Part shown: piece after piece, positions 34,888 through 42,894 of the stretch
Position numbering within the stretch: position 1 is the first letter of the stretch
Layout: each line of letters begins with the position of its first letter
Assembly: GCA_013360585.1 (NCBI GenBank)
Contig: JABWBH010000016.1
Coordinates: 1 to 64,000, forward strand
DNA from: Phycisphaerae bacterium
GTDB taxonomy: Bacteria > Planctomycetota > Phycisphaerae > UBA1845
Length of the DNA stretch: 64,000 bases
Direction of reading: 5' to 3'
The notes under the pieces: generated by a model
Database searches by the model: none
What the model saw: the letters and a program-made list of their open reading frames with translations, nothing else
Told to the model about the DNA's origin: nothing
Made by a program: the position numbers and the translations under genes

Positions 34888-36588
34888 ATGATCGTTTTGC
34901 ATTTACCGCTGCGCGGCGGGCTGATTGCCGCTTTGATCGCCTCAGCCGTCAATCCGGCCGCGACGGCGCAGGACTCGGCTTTCGGTGGCTACGTGCGTCA
35001 ACCGCTCGACGGACCGGCGCATAACTGCATCACTCCCCGGGAGCATGACCACGTCCGCGACCTGCTCGCCGCTTATGAGGCGGCGCACGGGCCGCTTTCC
35101 GCGCCCGAACCGGCGTCGTCGTCCCTGCTTTACCCCTTCTGGCCCCAGGCGGGCTACGTTTACGGCGATCTTTTCAGCGGGTTGTTCGTCGATCAGGATC
35201 CTTCCTCCGGCTTTCGCGACTACTCCTGCCGCGACTTCACCTACAACACGCACGCGGGGATCGACTGCGGCCTGCGCAGCTTCGCCGAGCAGATGATCGG
35301 CGTGCCGGTGTTCGCGGTGCTGGAAGGGACGGTCGTCGCCACGCAGGACGGCTTCGACGACATGAACGTCAGCGGAAAAAACAACAACGCCAACTTCGTC
35401 ATCATCGACCACGGCAAGGGCCGCCTCGGGTATTACTGGCATCTGAAGAAAAACAGCGTCATCGTCACGCCGGGTCAGCCGGTCGTCGCCGGACAACAGA
35501 TCGGACTGACCGCGTCGAGCGGTTACAGCTTCGGTCCTCATCTTCACTTCGAAAGCCGCGATCTGCCCGATTACACCGTGTTCGACCCTTTTGCGGGTGA
35601 CTGCCGTCCCGGCGACAGCGGCTGGGCGGATCAGGAACCGCTCAACCTGAACACGTATTTCGTCGACTTCGCGTTCACCTACGAGGATCTGTTCCAGCAC
35701 GATCCGCTTCCGTATGAGCAGCCGCGCACCGGGCAGATCGCCACCTCCGACGGTTTCATCTTCTTCTGGATGATCTTCGCCAACCTTCCCCCCGACAGCA
35801 CCTGGCGCAACGTGTTCATCCGGCCTGACGGCACGACGGCGTACGACTCCGGCGACGTGGAGTTCGGCTGGGATTATTTCATTCGGCACAGCGGGCTTTT
35901 CTTTTACTGGTGGATCCCGGACATGCACACGATCACCGGGCGGTGGCGGGTGCAGGTGTATTTCAACGGCGCGTTGATGACCGACGCGCCGATCGAGGTC
36001 GTCGCCGAGCGGGATCCGCAGTTCAACCGCCCGCCGGAGCCGATTTCGCTCCGGTTCGACCCGCCCGCGCCGACGGAGGCGGACGCGATCTTCTGCCGCA
36101 TCGACACCGACCTCGTGCTGGACGACCTGGACTACGACGTCGTGCGCTACGAATACACCTGGCAGATCGACGGGAACGAGGTCCGGCGCGTCACATCGGC
36201 GGGACATGCGGATGCGATCCCGCGCGGTCTGGCGCCGGCGGGCTCCGTGGTCGAGTGCCTCGTGACGCCTTCGGACGGGCGGACGACGGGAACCCCGGCG
36301 ACGATCAGCGCCGTCGTAGGCGACGCGGGATCGAATTGCTCGGGCGAGGAGAAGCTCAAGGCGAGATGCCGGGAGAAACGCGGCGCATTCCTTCTGAAAG
36401 CGAAGATCTCCGGCGGCGTTCCGGGTGCGGTGCTTACCTTCCGTCTCGACGACCGCCCCGAATCCGACAACGTGCAGAACGTCAATAACCGCGGCAAGGC
36501 AGCAGCGAAGTTCAGCGGACTGATGGCGGGAGAGCACGCGGTCGAGGTTCTTGAGTGCGGCTTGCGGAAAAATGTGACCTGCAAGTAA
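34888..36588 (+). CDS. Secreted M23 (LytM) peptidase with shared C-terminal domain
   Basis: A 566-residue exported protein with signal peptide (GGLIAALIASAVNPAATA). The lysostaphin-type zinc peptidase lies at about 85-250: H122 and D126 in THAGIDCG, H185 in YYWHLK, and H218/H220 in FGPHLHFE; the set is complete. Such enzymes cut peptidoglycan cross-links or other Gly-rich peptides. A beta-rich middle (about 260-480) follows. Residues 484-566 are the C-terminal domain shared with the proteins at 16876 and 54301, starting CSGEEKLK and ending TCK. TACAAT at 34831 may be its -10. The copper-oxidase gene follows after 99 bases. Confidence 0.88.
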   Translation: MIVLHLPLRGGLIAALIASAVNPAATAQDSAFGGYVRQPLDGPAHNCITPREHDHVRDLLAAYEAAHGPLSAPEPASSSLLYPFWPQAGYVYGDLFSGLFVDQDPSSGFRDYSCRDFTYNTHAGIDCGLRSFAEQMIGVPVFAVLEGTVVATQDGFDDMNVSGKNNNANFVIIDHGKGRLGYYWHLKKNSVIVTPGQPVVAGQQIGLTASSGYSFGPHLHFESRDLPDYTVFDPFAGDCRPGDSGWADQEPLNLNTYFVDFAFTYEDLFQHDPLPYEQPRTGQIATSDGFIFFWMIFANLPPDSTWRNVFIRPDGTTAYDSGDVEFGWDYFIRHSGLFFYWWIPDMHTITGRWRVQVYFNGALMTDAPIEVVAERDPQFNRPPEPISLRFDPPAPTEADAIFCRIDTDLVLDDLDYDVVRYEYTWQIDGNEVRRVTSAGHADAIPRGLAPAGSVVECLVTPSDGRTTGTPATISAVVGDAGSNCSGEEKLKARCREKRGAFLLKAKISGGVPGAVLTFRLDDRPESDNVQNVNNRGKAAAKFSGLMAGEHAVEVLECGLRKNVTCK

Positions 36589-36687
36589 TTCGGAGGCGCA
36601 TCGGAATCCCGGCAAGGGGCGGCGTCCTCTCGAGTATCTCACGATTTTGTTGCGACCACCCGAGGGGAAGGCAAGGAGGAATCAACA

Positions 36688-38268
36688 ATGTCGTCACGCG
36701 GATTCGTGTTGCGGTGGACCGTTGTCCTGGGGTTTGCAGCGGTGCTTGCCGCCTCGGCACAGGGGAATGACCGGCGCGGGGCGTGGGGACCAGTCTTTGA
36801 CTGGGGACTTCCGGAACGGTTGACGACACCGATCCACGCCAGCGTCGTCGTGACGCGCCCCGGTGGACAGGGTCCGCTCGTCGGTCAGGTCTTCACTCAC
36901 GGGTATTACGGAACAACGTGGTCCTACCTCTGGAACCCTGAAACCGGAGTTTTCACCTTGATCGACTTCTTCCCCGACGATTCCGCGCGCGAGTGCGGCG
37001 ACGGGCGACCCGATGCAATGACGTCGCTGTTCTGCTCCGGACACTGCGTCCTGGCTGACGGACAGTTACTCCTGGCGGGCGGCGACCTGATGCACGAGGA
37101 TCAGAACTGCCCGCTCGGGTACGCCTTCGCCGGTGCGTATTACTCGCACACGATCAACCCCCTCGACCCCTCCCCGACCTACGTCCGCGCCGGTGACATG
37201 AACCAGGGCCGCTGGTATCCGACGAATACGATGCTCGGCGACGGCTCGGTCGTGACGTTCTCCGGTTTGACCGAGTGCGCATCCTGCGACGACAACGGAT
37301 TCCCGATCAGTCCGCTGAACACGGACGTCGAGCGTTACAATCCCGCGACGCGCACGTGGTCGATCATCTCGCAGCGCGCCCTTCCGCTTTATCCCTGGAT
37401 GCACCTGCTCTCAAACGGGCGCGTCTTTTACGCCGGCCCGGGACGTGACTCCCACCGCTTCAACCCCAACAACGGAACGTGGTCCTTCGTGGACTTTTTC
37501 GACCACCCTTACCGCAGCTACGGAACGTCCGTGCTTTACCCCGCGGGTCCGGATCAGGTGCTCGTCATCGGCGGCGCCTGCTGCGGCGACTTCGCAACGA
37601 ACACGACGGAGATCATCGACCTGTCGCTCAGCTCGCCGCAGTGGCGGCCCGGCCCTGCGATGCGCACCGGGCGCACGCAGTTGAACGCCGTCCTCCTGCC
37701 CGACGGCAGCGTGCTCGCCGTCGGCGGGCGCAGCGACTTCGATTTCGGCGGCCCGCAGGCGCAGCCGGTATACCGCGCCGAGCGGCTGGATCCCTTTGCC
37801 CGGCGGCAGCGCTGGAAACGGATGGCGAGCATGAGCCGCCCGCGCATGTATCACTCGACGGCGGTGCTGCTACCCGACGGGCGCGTGCTCTCCGCGGGGG
37901 GGACCGTGGCCGAGGGCTATCCTCTCGATGAGAAAAACGCGCAGATCTTCAGCCCGCCTTATCTCTTCAAAGGCGCAAGACCGGTTATCACATCGGCGCC
38001 GGAGGAGGTCACCTACGGCGCGTCGTTCTCCGTGGTGACGGCCGAGGCGGATCAGATCTCCTCCGTCGTGCTCATCCGTCCCTCGAGCGTCACGCATGCC
38101 TTCAACATGGAGCAGCGTTACGTGCCGGTGACCTTTGCGTCGCGGGGCGGGTCGCTGGAGGTCTGGGCGCCTTCCGGCGGCAACGTCGCCCCGCCGGGGT
38201 ATTACATGCTGTTTATCCTGAACCGCGACCGCGTCCCGTCGACGGCGGCGTTTATCCGTCTGCACTGA
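36688..38268 (+). CDS. Secreted galactose-oxidase-like (AA5) copper radical oxidase
   Basis: A 526-residue protein with signal peptide (VVLGFAAVLAASAQG) and strong AAGGAGGAAT ribosome binding site. The Kelch propeller and C-terminal DUF1929 domain match galactose/glyoxal oxidases. The copper and cofactor residues can be read: C116 in FCSGHC and Y177 in RWYPTN (thioether pair), axial Y388 and H389 in RMYHSTAVLLPDGRV, and H470 in SSVTHAFNMEQR. These correspond to C228, Y272, Y495, H496 and H581 of galactose oxidase. It should oxidise alcohols or aldehydes to give H2O2. Substrate cannot be set from sequence. It is on the same strand as the M23 peptidase and possibly co-transcribed. Confidence 0.88.
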   Translation: MSSRGFVLRWTVVLGFAAVLAASAQGNDRRGAWGPVFDWGLPERLTTPIHASVVVTRPGGQGPLVGQVFTHGYYGTTWSYLWNPETGVFTLIDFFPDDSARECGDGRPDAMTSLFCSGHCVLADGQLLLAGGDLMHEDQNCPLGYAFAGAYYSHTINPLDPSPTYVRAGDMNQGRWYPTNTMLGDGSVVTFSGLTECASCDDNGFPISPLNTDVERYNPATRTWSIISQRALPLYPWMHLLSNGRVFYAGPGRDSHRFNPNNGTWSFVDFFDHPYRSYGTSVLYPAGPDQVLVIGGACCGDFATNTTEIIDLSLSSPQWRPGPAMRTGRTQLNAVLLPDGSVLAVGGRSDFDFGGPQAQPVYRAERLDPFARRQRWKRMASMSRPRMYHSTAVLLPDGRVLSAGGTVAEGYPLDEKNAQIFSPPYLFKGARPVITSAPEEVTYGASFSVVTAEADQISSVVLIRPSSVTHAFNMEQRYVPVTFASRGGSLEVWAPSGGNVAPPGYYMLFILNRDRVPSTAAFIRLH

Positions 38269-38301
38269 GGCGGGGACGCCCCCCGTCCGGTTGAGCCGAA
38301 T

Positions 38302-40587
38302 TCAGGACGGCGGAGGAAGTTCAACCCGCACCGTAATGACCTCTCGTCCGCGGCGAAGGACGAACTCGACGGATTCACCCGGCGCCAGCGCCTTGATCGC
38401 CCGCTCGTAAGCTTCGGCGTCCGGCGTCTCGCGCGTGCCGACGGCCAGAATGAGATCATCCGGACGGACGCCGGCTCGCGCTGCCGGCGAGTCCTTCAAG
38501 ACGCGCTCAACATAAGGCAGCGTCGTCCGGTATCCGGCTTTGACGAGACGGACCCCGGGATCGACGGGCGCGACGGCATCACGCTGCGCCGCCTCTGTCG
38601 CCGCCCGATCCCCGCCGCCGGAACGCGCCTCGGCCAGAAACGCGCGGATCTCCTCGACCGGGATCGCGTAATTGAGGTTCGTGTTGGTGCGGGTGAGGCG
38701 AACCTCACGCCCCAGGACTCCGACGAGCGCGCCGGATGCATCCACGACGGGACCACCGGGGAATCCCGGACTGCTCGTCACGGCGTCGATCGCCCAGACT
38801 TCGCCACGGTAAGCGAATTCCTTCGATCGCCGCGTGGCGTCCAGCGGGAACCGCGACATCAACACCCCCTGCGTCACGGAAGGCGCTTCGGCCCCTTCCG
38901 CAATGTGAAAAGGATTCCCCACGGCCAACACCCACGCCCCGGCAAACGCCTCCGGATTTTCCGTCACCTCGAAGTGTGCGAACGATCGCGGCACGGACGC
39001 CGCCTCGCTGGACGAATCCTCCGCGACCGGCGCAGCCGTCGCAGCGATTTCGCGTCCCGTCGTGAAGGCGCCTGAGATCCGAAGCAGCGCAAGCTGCCGA
39101 CCCGCGTCCCGGTGGCGCACTTCGGCCTGCCACGCCGAACCGTCGCGCATCACCGCCTTGATCCGCCGGGCATCAATGAGCAGAGACAACACGGTCACCA
39201 CGTCGCCCTCGGCGGACACGAGCACTCCGCTTCCGTATCCGGCCTCCATCCCGGCGCCGAGTCCGTACAACTTGACCGTCCGGTCCAGGGCGGCGTCGAC
39301 AAGGGTGGAGGCTTGTGTCGGAAACGAATTCGGGAGCGACCCCGCCACGGTCTCCTCATGCCGGTCGGAATTCCCCACAACGGAACCAGCGTCCTCCTCA
39401 GGCGTCGGCATCAGCGGAAACGACACCGGAAGCTCGATCGGCAGAGGTTCGAGGCGACAAACCGCGCGCGACGTCTGCCCGCTTCGCTCATACTCGATCG
39501 CCAGCGGCCAGTGCTCCGGGTAGGTTCCGAGCAGGCTGGCATAATGATTCGCGGAGGTGATCCGATGTCCGTCGATCGAAAGCAGGCGATCGCCCGGACG
39601 AAGCCCCGCGTTGTACGCCGGCGCGTTCTCGAGCATCCGGTCGAAAATGACGCCGCGACCCGGCTCATCGCGCACCGTCGCCTGCAAACTCCCGTGCCGC
39701 ACCAGCCGTCCCTCGCGCAGTCCGGGAAGAAAGCGGCGGATCTGGTTCGCGGAGATCGCGTAGCCGACGCCGACGTTCAGGCGGCCACGGGAGTTGATCG
39801 AGATGCGCCCGTTGATGCCGATGATCGCCCCGGAAAGATTGAAAAGCGGTCCGCCGGAGTTTCCCGGGTTGATCGCGGCATCGGTCTGGATGCAATCGGA
39901 GTAAAGGAGATGATCGCCCTCGCCGTACTGGTACCGGTGAACCCCGCTGACATGTCCGAAGGTCACGGTCGGCGTGAAATCTTCGGAGAGCACAAAGGGG
40001 TTGCCCATCGCGATCACTTCATCCCCCACGCGGACGGCGTCGGAGTCGCCGAGACTGACGCAGGGAAAGCGACCCCGCGTGTAAGCCTCTCCGCGCGACG
40101 TCGCCCCGCCATCTGACTCGCCTTCGACTTCGCCGAGACGGAACATCGCCACGTCGCCGCCCGGATCGACGCCCAGCACATGCAGGGCGTACAAACGCCC
40201 GTCGGACAGTCCGCCCAGTCCGCGGCGCGTCTCCAGCATTTCCGCCACGACGTGAAAGTTGGTCAGCCCGTGACCGTCCACGTCGATCAGAACACCCGAA
40301 CCCCCGCCGCGCTGCAGCGGATCAAAAATGCACACGACCGCCGGCGCCAGCCGCTCGACGAGCGCGACCCGACGCGCCTCCGCCTCCTGAACCCGGCGTC
40401 TCGCGGATTCGAGGCTCGCCGCGTCCTGATCGCGCGCCGTCACGGTCGATGCAAGCGAAAAAAGAACGAGCGCCAGACCGACCCCCCCGGATTGACCTCG
40501 CCGAATCAATGCCTGACCCGCCGGAGCGGCGTCCGTCAGGAACAAGCGGCGTCGCGCACGCCCCGGCTTCGTGAACGTCACGTTCAT
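38302..40587 (-). CDS. Tandem HtrA/DegP-like protease with two PDZ domains; second protease domain degenerate
   Basis: A 761-residue envelope protein with hydrophobic N-terminus (GVGLALVLFSLASTVTA). The first trypsin-like domain is complete: H112 in TNFHVV, D145 in GDVAMF, S244 in NPGNSGGP, followed by a PDZ domain (AYNAGLRPGDRLLSIDGHRI). The second trypsin-like domain (about 440-665) lacks the triad: VTVLSLLIDA has no His, RQLALLRI no Asp, and PGFPGGPVVD replaces GNSGGP. A final PDZ (AARAGVRPDDLILAVG) ends it. Its ATG overlaps the stop of the NPCBM gene by four bases (ATGA), so the two are coupled. Confidence 0.92.
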   Translation of the reverse strand: MNVTFTKPGRARRRLFLTDAAPAGQALIRRGQSGGVGLALVLFSLASTVTARDQDAASLESARRRVQEAEARRVALVERLAPAVVCIFDPLQRGGGSGVLIDVDGHGLTNFHVVAEMLETRRGLGGLSDGRLYALHVLGVDPGGDVAMFRLGEVEGESDGGATSRGEAYTRGRFPCVSLGDSDAVRVGDEVIAMGNPFVLSEDFTPTVTFGHVSGVHRYQYGEGDHLLYSDCIQTDAAINPGNSGGPLFNLSGAIIGINGRISINSRGRLNVGVGYAISANQIRRFLPGLREGRLVRHGSLQATVRDEPGRGVIFDRMLENAPAYNAGLRPGDRLLSIDGHRITSANHYASLLGTYPEHWPLAIEYERSGQTSRAVCRLEPLPIELPVSFPLMPTPEEDAGSVVGNSDRHEETVAGSLPNSFPTQASTLVDAALDRTVKLYGLGAGMEAGYGSGVLVSAEGDVVTVLSLLIDARRIKAVMRDGSAWQAEVRHRDAGRQLALLRISGAFTTGREIAATAAPVAEDSSSEAASVPRSFAHFEVTENPEAFAGAWVLAVGNPFHIAEGAEAPSVTQGVLMSRFPLDATRRSKEFAYRGEVWAIDAVTSSPGFPGGPVVDASGALVGVLGREVRLTRTNTNLNYAIPVEEIRAFLAEARSGGGDRAATEAAQRDAVAPVDPGVRLVKAGYRTTLPYVERVLKDSPAARAGVRPDDLILAVGTRETPDAEAYERAIKALAPGESVEFVLRRGREVITVRVELPPPS

Positions 40588-41786
40588 CGCCTCAGGCCTG
40601 AAGGTTTGATGACGCGGGCGTCAGCCCAGTTGCCGAGATCCCCGATGTCCACGCCGTCCGCCGTGTCGCAGATCAACGTGAGCGCATCCGTCCCGACGAT
40701 CGAGAGGCACACCTCCACGGCGCGGTCACTCGGCGTCAGCCGTCCGCTGTCGTAGACGGTCTTGCCGTCCGCTTCCACGCGGAATTCGACGCTGCCTCCC
40801 GGGCCCGCGGCGTCGTCCACGCCGACCACCGCGAAAAAGAACTCGTAATCACCCCCGAGCGCATAAGTCACTGCGGTGCGCGCGTGCATGCCGACGCCCT
40901 TCGGGAAGTCGCGACCGTCGAGCCGGAGCGGACCGCGCGCGGCGTTCTCATCATTTCGCGCCGGACGAGCAACGAGCAGCACGCCCTCGACCTGCTCCTT
41001 CGCTCGCGGCAGGTCGGAGACGTACACCACCCGCGGATTCAGGTGCTCGATCCGCGTCACTTCTGCGGAAGGAACCGCGACGCTGACCCCTTCCGTCAGG
41101 CGCACGTGAAGCATCTCGCCCCCGCCGCTCAACGATCCGGGGAGAATCCAGCCGCGCCGGGTGTGAACCCGGAACCCGGGCGGATCCTGAGGATTCAGCG
41201 GCGCCGCCAGCACGACCCCGTGCATGCGCGCCGTCCGAAATGTCCGGGACTCGCTCCCCGCGCGGAAACGCCCGGTCTCTGCGCCGAGCGACTCCAGCAC
41301 TCCGCCGACCGTCCGCACTTCACCGCCCGCGCATGCAATCAGGACGTCTTCACCCGCCCGCCGGGCATGCAACGCCGTCGTAAACGCAGCCTCGCCGTCC
41401 GGACATGCTCCCTCTCCCGAGAGCCGGACCGCCTCAACGACCGACAGCGGCAGCACCCGAGCCTCGCCGTCAGGAGTATTGATCGCGATCCCGCCTGACG
41501 ACTCATCTCCCAGACTCGCCTGGATTTGACCGCCGCCAGCCAGGTATACGATCACATTCCCCTCGCCCACAACAGGCGATGCGGGGGGCACACCAGTGAA
41601 CGTGATTTCCAGCACATCCTCGGCGGGGACGATCGTATCTACATCGTTCTGCTGCAGCGCCGCACCCGCCTCAGTCCACCCCCGCCACGCTCCTGACACG
41701 CGCCGCCCGTCAACAAGGCGGAGTTCCGCTTCTGCGGATCTCATCACCGGCAACATCAGCAGAACGCTGGCACAGATTAACAACAA
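40584..41786 (-). CDS. Secreted protein with NPCBM carbohydrate-binding-type domain
   Basis: A 400-residue protein with signal peptide (MLLICASVLLMLPVMRSAEA). The middle is made of repeated SH3-like strands (LRLVDGRRVSGAW, VIVYLAGGGQIQASL, GFRVHTRRGWILPG). Residues about 290-395 are an NPCBM/NEW2 domain: FPKGVGMHARTAVTYALGG, YEFFFAVVGVDD, VEFRVEADGKTVYDSG and LICDTADGVDIGDLGNWADA. NPCBM domains accompany glycosidases and bind sugars. It is the first gene of a pair with the HtrA-like protease and may guide or regulate it. Confidence 0.88.
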   Translation of the reverse strand: MLLICASVLLMLPVMRSAEAELRLVDGRRVSGAWRGWTEAGAALQQNDVDTIVPAEDVLEITFTGVPPASPVVGEGNVIVYLAGGGQIQASLGDESSGGIAINTPDGEARVLPLSVVEAVRLSGEGACPDGEAAFTTALHARRAGEDVLIACAGGEVRTVGGVLESLGAETGRFRAGSESRTFRTARMHGVVLAAPLNPQDPPGFRVHTRRGWILPGSLSGGGEMLHVRLTEGVSVAVPSAEVTRIEHLNPRVVYVSDLPRAKEQVEGVLLVARPARNDENAARGPLRLDGRDFPKGVGMHARTAVTYALGGDYEFFFAVVGVDDAAGPGGSVEFRVEADGKTVYDSGRLTPSDRAVEVCLSIVGTDALTLICDTADGVDIGDLGNWADARVIKPSGLRR

Positions 41787-41830
41787 GTCTTGAACCCCCG
41801 GGCAGGTGGATGTCGCCGCGGCTCACACGC

Positions 41831-42865
41831 TCACTTCGGTTCCCTCGCCAACTGCTCGTAATACTGCTCGACGAGCTTCCGGTATCTCGGCGGAAACGAG
41901 TCGCGCAACGCCTGAAGAACCTTCTCCCGCTCCGCAGGCGGCAGCGCGCCCCACGCCTCGCCGGGATTGATGTCCCGGACGCTCAGATGCTCGCGCACCG
42001 CGCCGTCAGGGGGGAGCTGCGACTGCGGCATCGGGCTTTGCGGCTGCGAGGGATTCTGGCGCGGCGACCCGCCTTGCGATCCGTCGTCCGGTTGATTCTG
42101 CTGGTTGCGCTCCCGCTCCTCCGCTTCCTCGATCATCTGGTCGAGCAGGTCGATCGCCCGCTGCTGACGCGACTGCACCTGCTCTCCGGTGTCGCGGTGC
42201 TTGAGGCGGCCCGCCGCGAACGACATCAGGTCGCTGACTTCACCGATCTGTCCAGGTGTCCTTGCTTCCAACTCCGCGAGCATCTGTCGCGCTGACTGCG
42301 TAAGACGCACCGGTGCGTCCGGATGCACCGTCAGAAACTGCACAAGCTTCCGCGACGCCGCGTCATATTGCAGGTTCTCAAGCAGCGCCGCGGCGTGACA
42401 GAAGTCGAACTCGGCAAGTCCGTAACTGTACTGTCCGATCCGCTCCCGCCGATCGCCCGCCAACGCCTCCACCGTCTTCAAGGCCGCCGCGGCGTCCCCC
42501 GCGTCCAGCAACGCCTTGACGTGCAGCACCGTGGCCGCCGCCGCCAGATACGGATCCTCCGCCTCGCTTAACCGTCCCGCCGTCTCCGCGCATTCGCGAT
42601 GATCATCGCGATCACGCGCGTCCAGTGCGGCGCGAAACTCGGCGTGAAGCGACGCAAGCGCCTCCGTCAGAAACTCCGCCTCATCCGGCCTCGGCGTCGC
42701 CCCCCACTTCCGGAGGATTTCGTCACGCACCGCGGTGTCACCCCCGGTCTGCGCCTGAAGGGACTCGACGAACCGCTCCGCCGGTGACTTCTGCGCGGGC
42801 TTCTCCTGCGCGATCGCCGTCGCCGCCCCGCAGAAAAATCCGCATGCCGCAATGAACGCCTTCAT
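41831..42865 (-). CDS. Periplasmic TPR-like protein of a coiled-coil/TPR pair
   Basis: A 344-residue protein with signal peptide (FIAACGFFCGAATAIAQ). Helical repeats (about 60-215) are followed by a Gln/Pro/Ser-rich linker (about 235-290). A conserved end reads GEAWGALPPAEREKVLQALR with PPRYRKLVEQYYEQLA, a tail also seen in planctomycete proteins beside MoxR/BatA loci. No enzyme motif. It lies 29 bases after the coiled-coil gene on the same strand and 44 bases before the NPCBM gene, so the four minus-strand genes look like one unit. Confidence 0.75.
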   Translation of the reverse strand: MKAFIAACGFFCGAATAIAQEKPAQKSPAERFVESLQAQTGGDTAVRDEILRKWGATPRPDEAEFLTEALASLHAEFRAALDARDRDDHRECAETAGRLSEAEDPYLAAAATVLHVKALLDAGDAAAALKTVEALAGDRRERIGQYSYGLAEFDFCHAAALLENLQYDAASRKLVQFLTVHPDAPVRLTQSARQMLAELEARTPGQIGEVSDLMSFAAGRLKHRDTGEQVQSRQQRAIDLLDQMIEEAEERERNQQNQPDDGSQGGSPRQNPSQPQSPMPQSQLPPDGAVREHLSVRDINPGEAWGALPPAEREKVLQALRDSFPPRYRKLVEQYYEQLAREPK

Positions 42866-42894
42866 GCTTGATCCTCAATCCGCTCCGAACCCGG

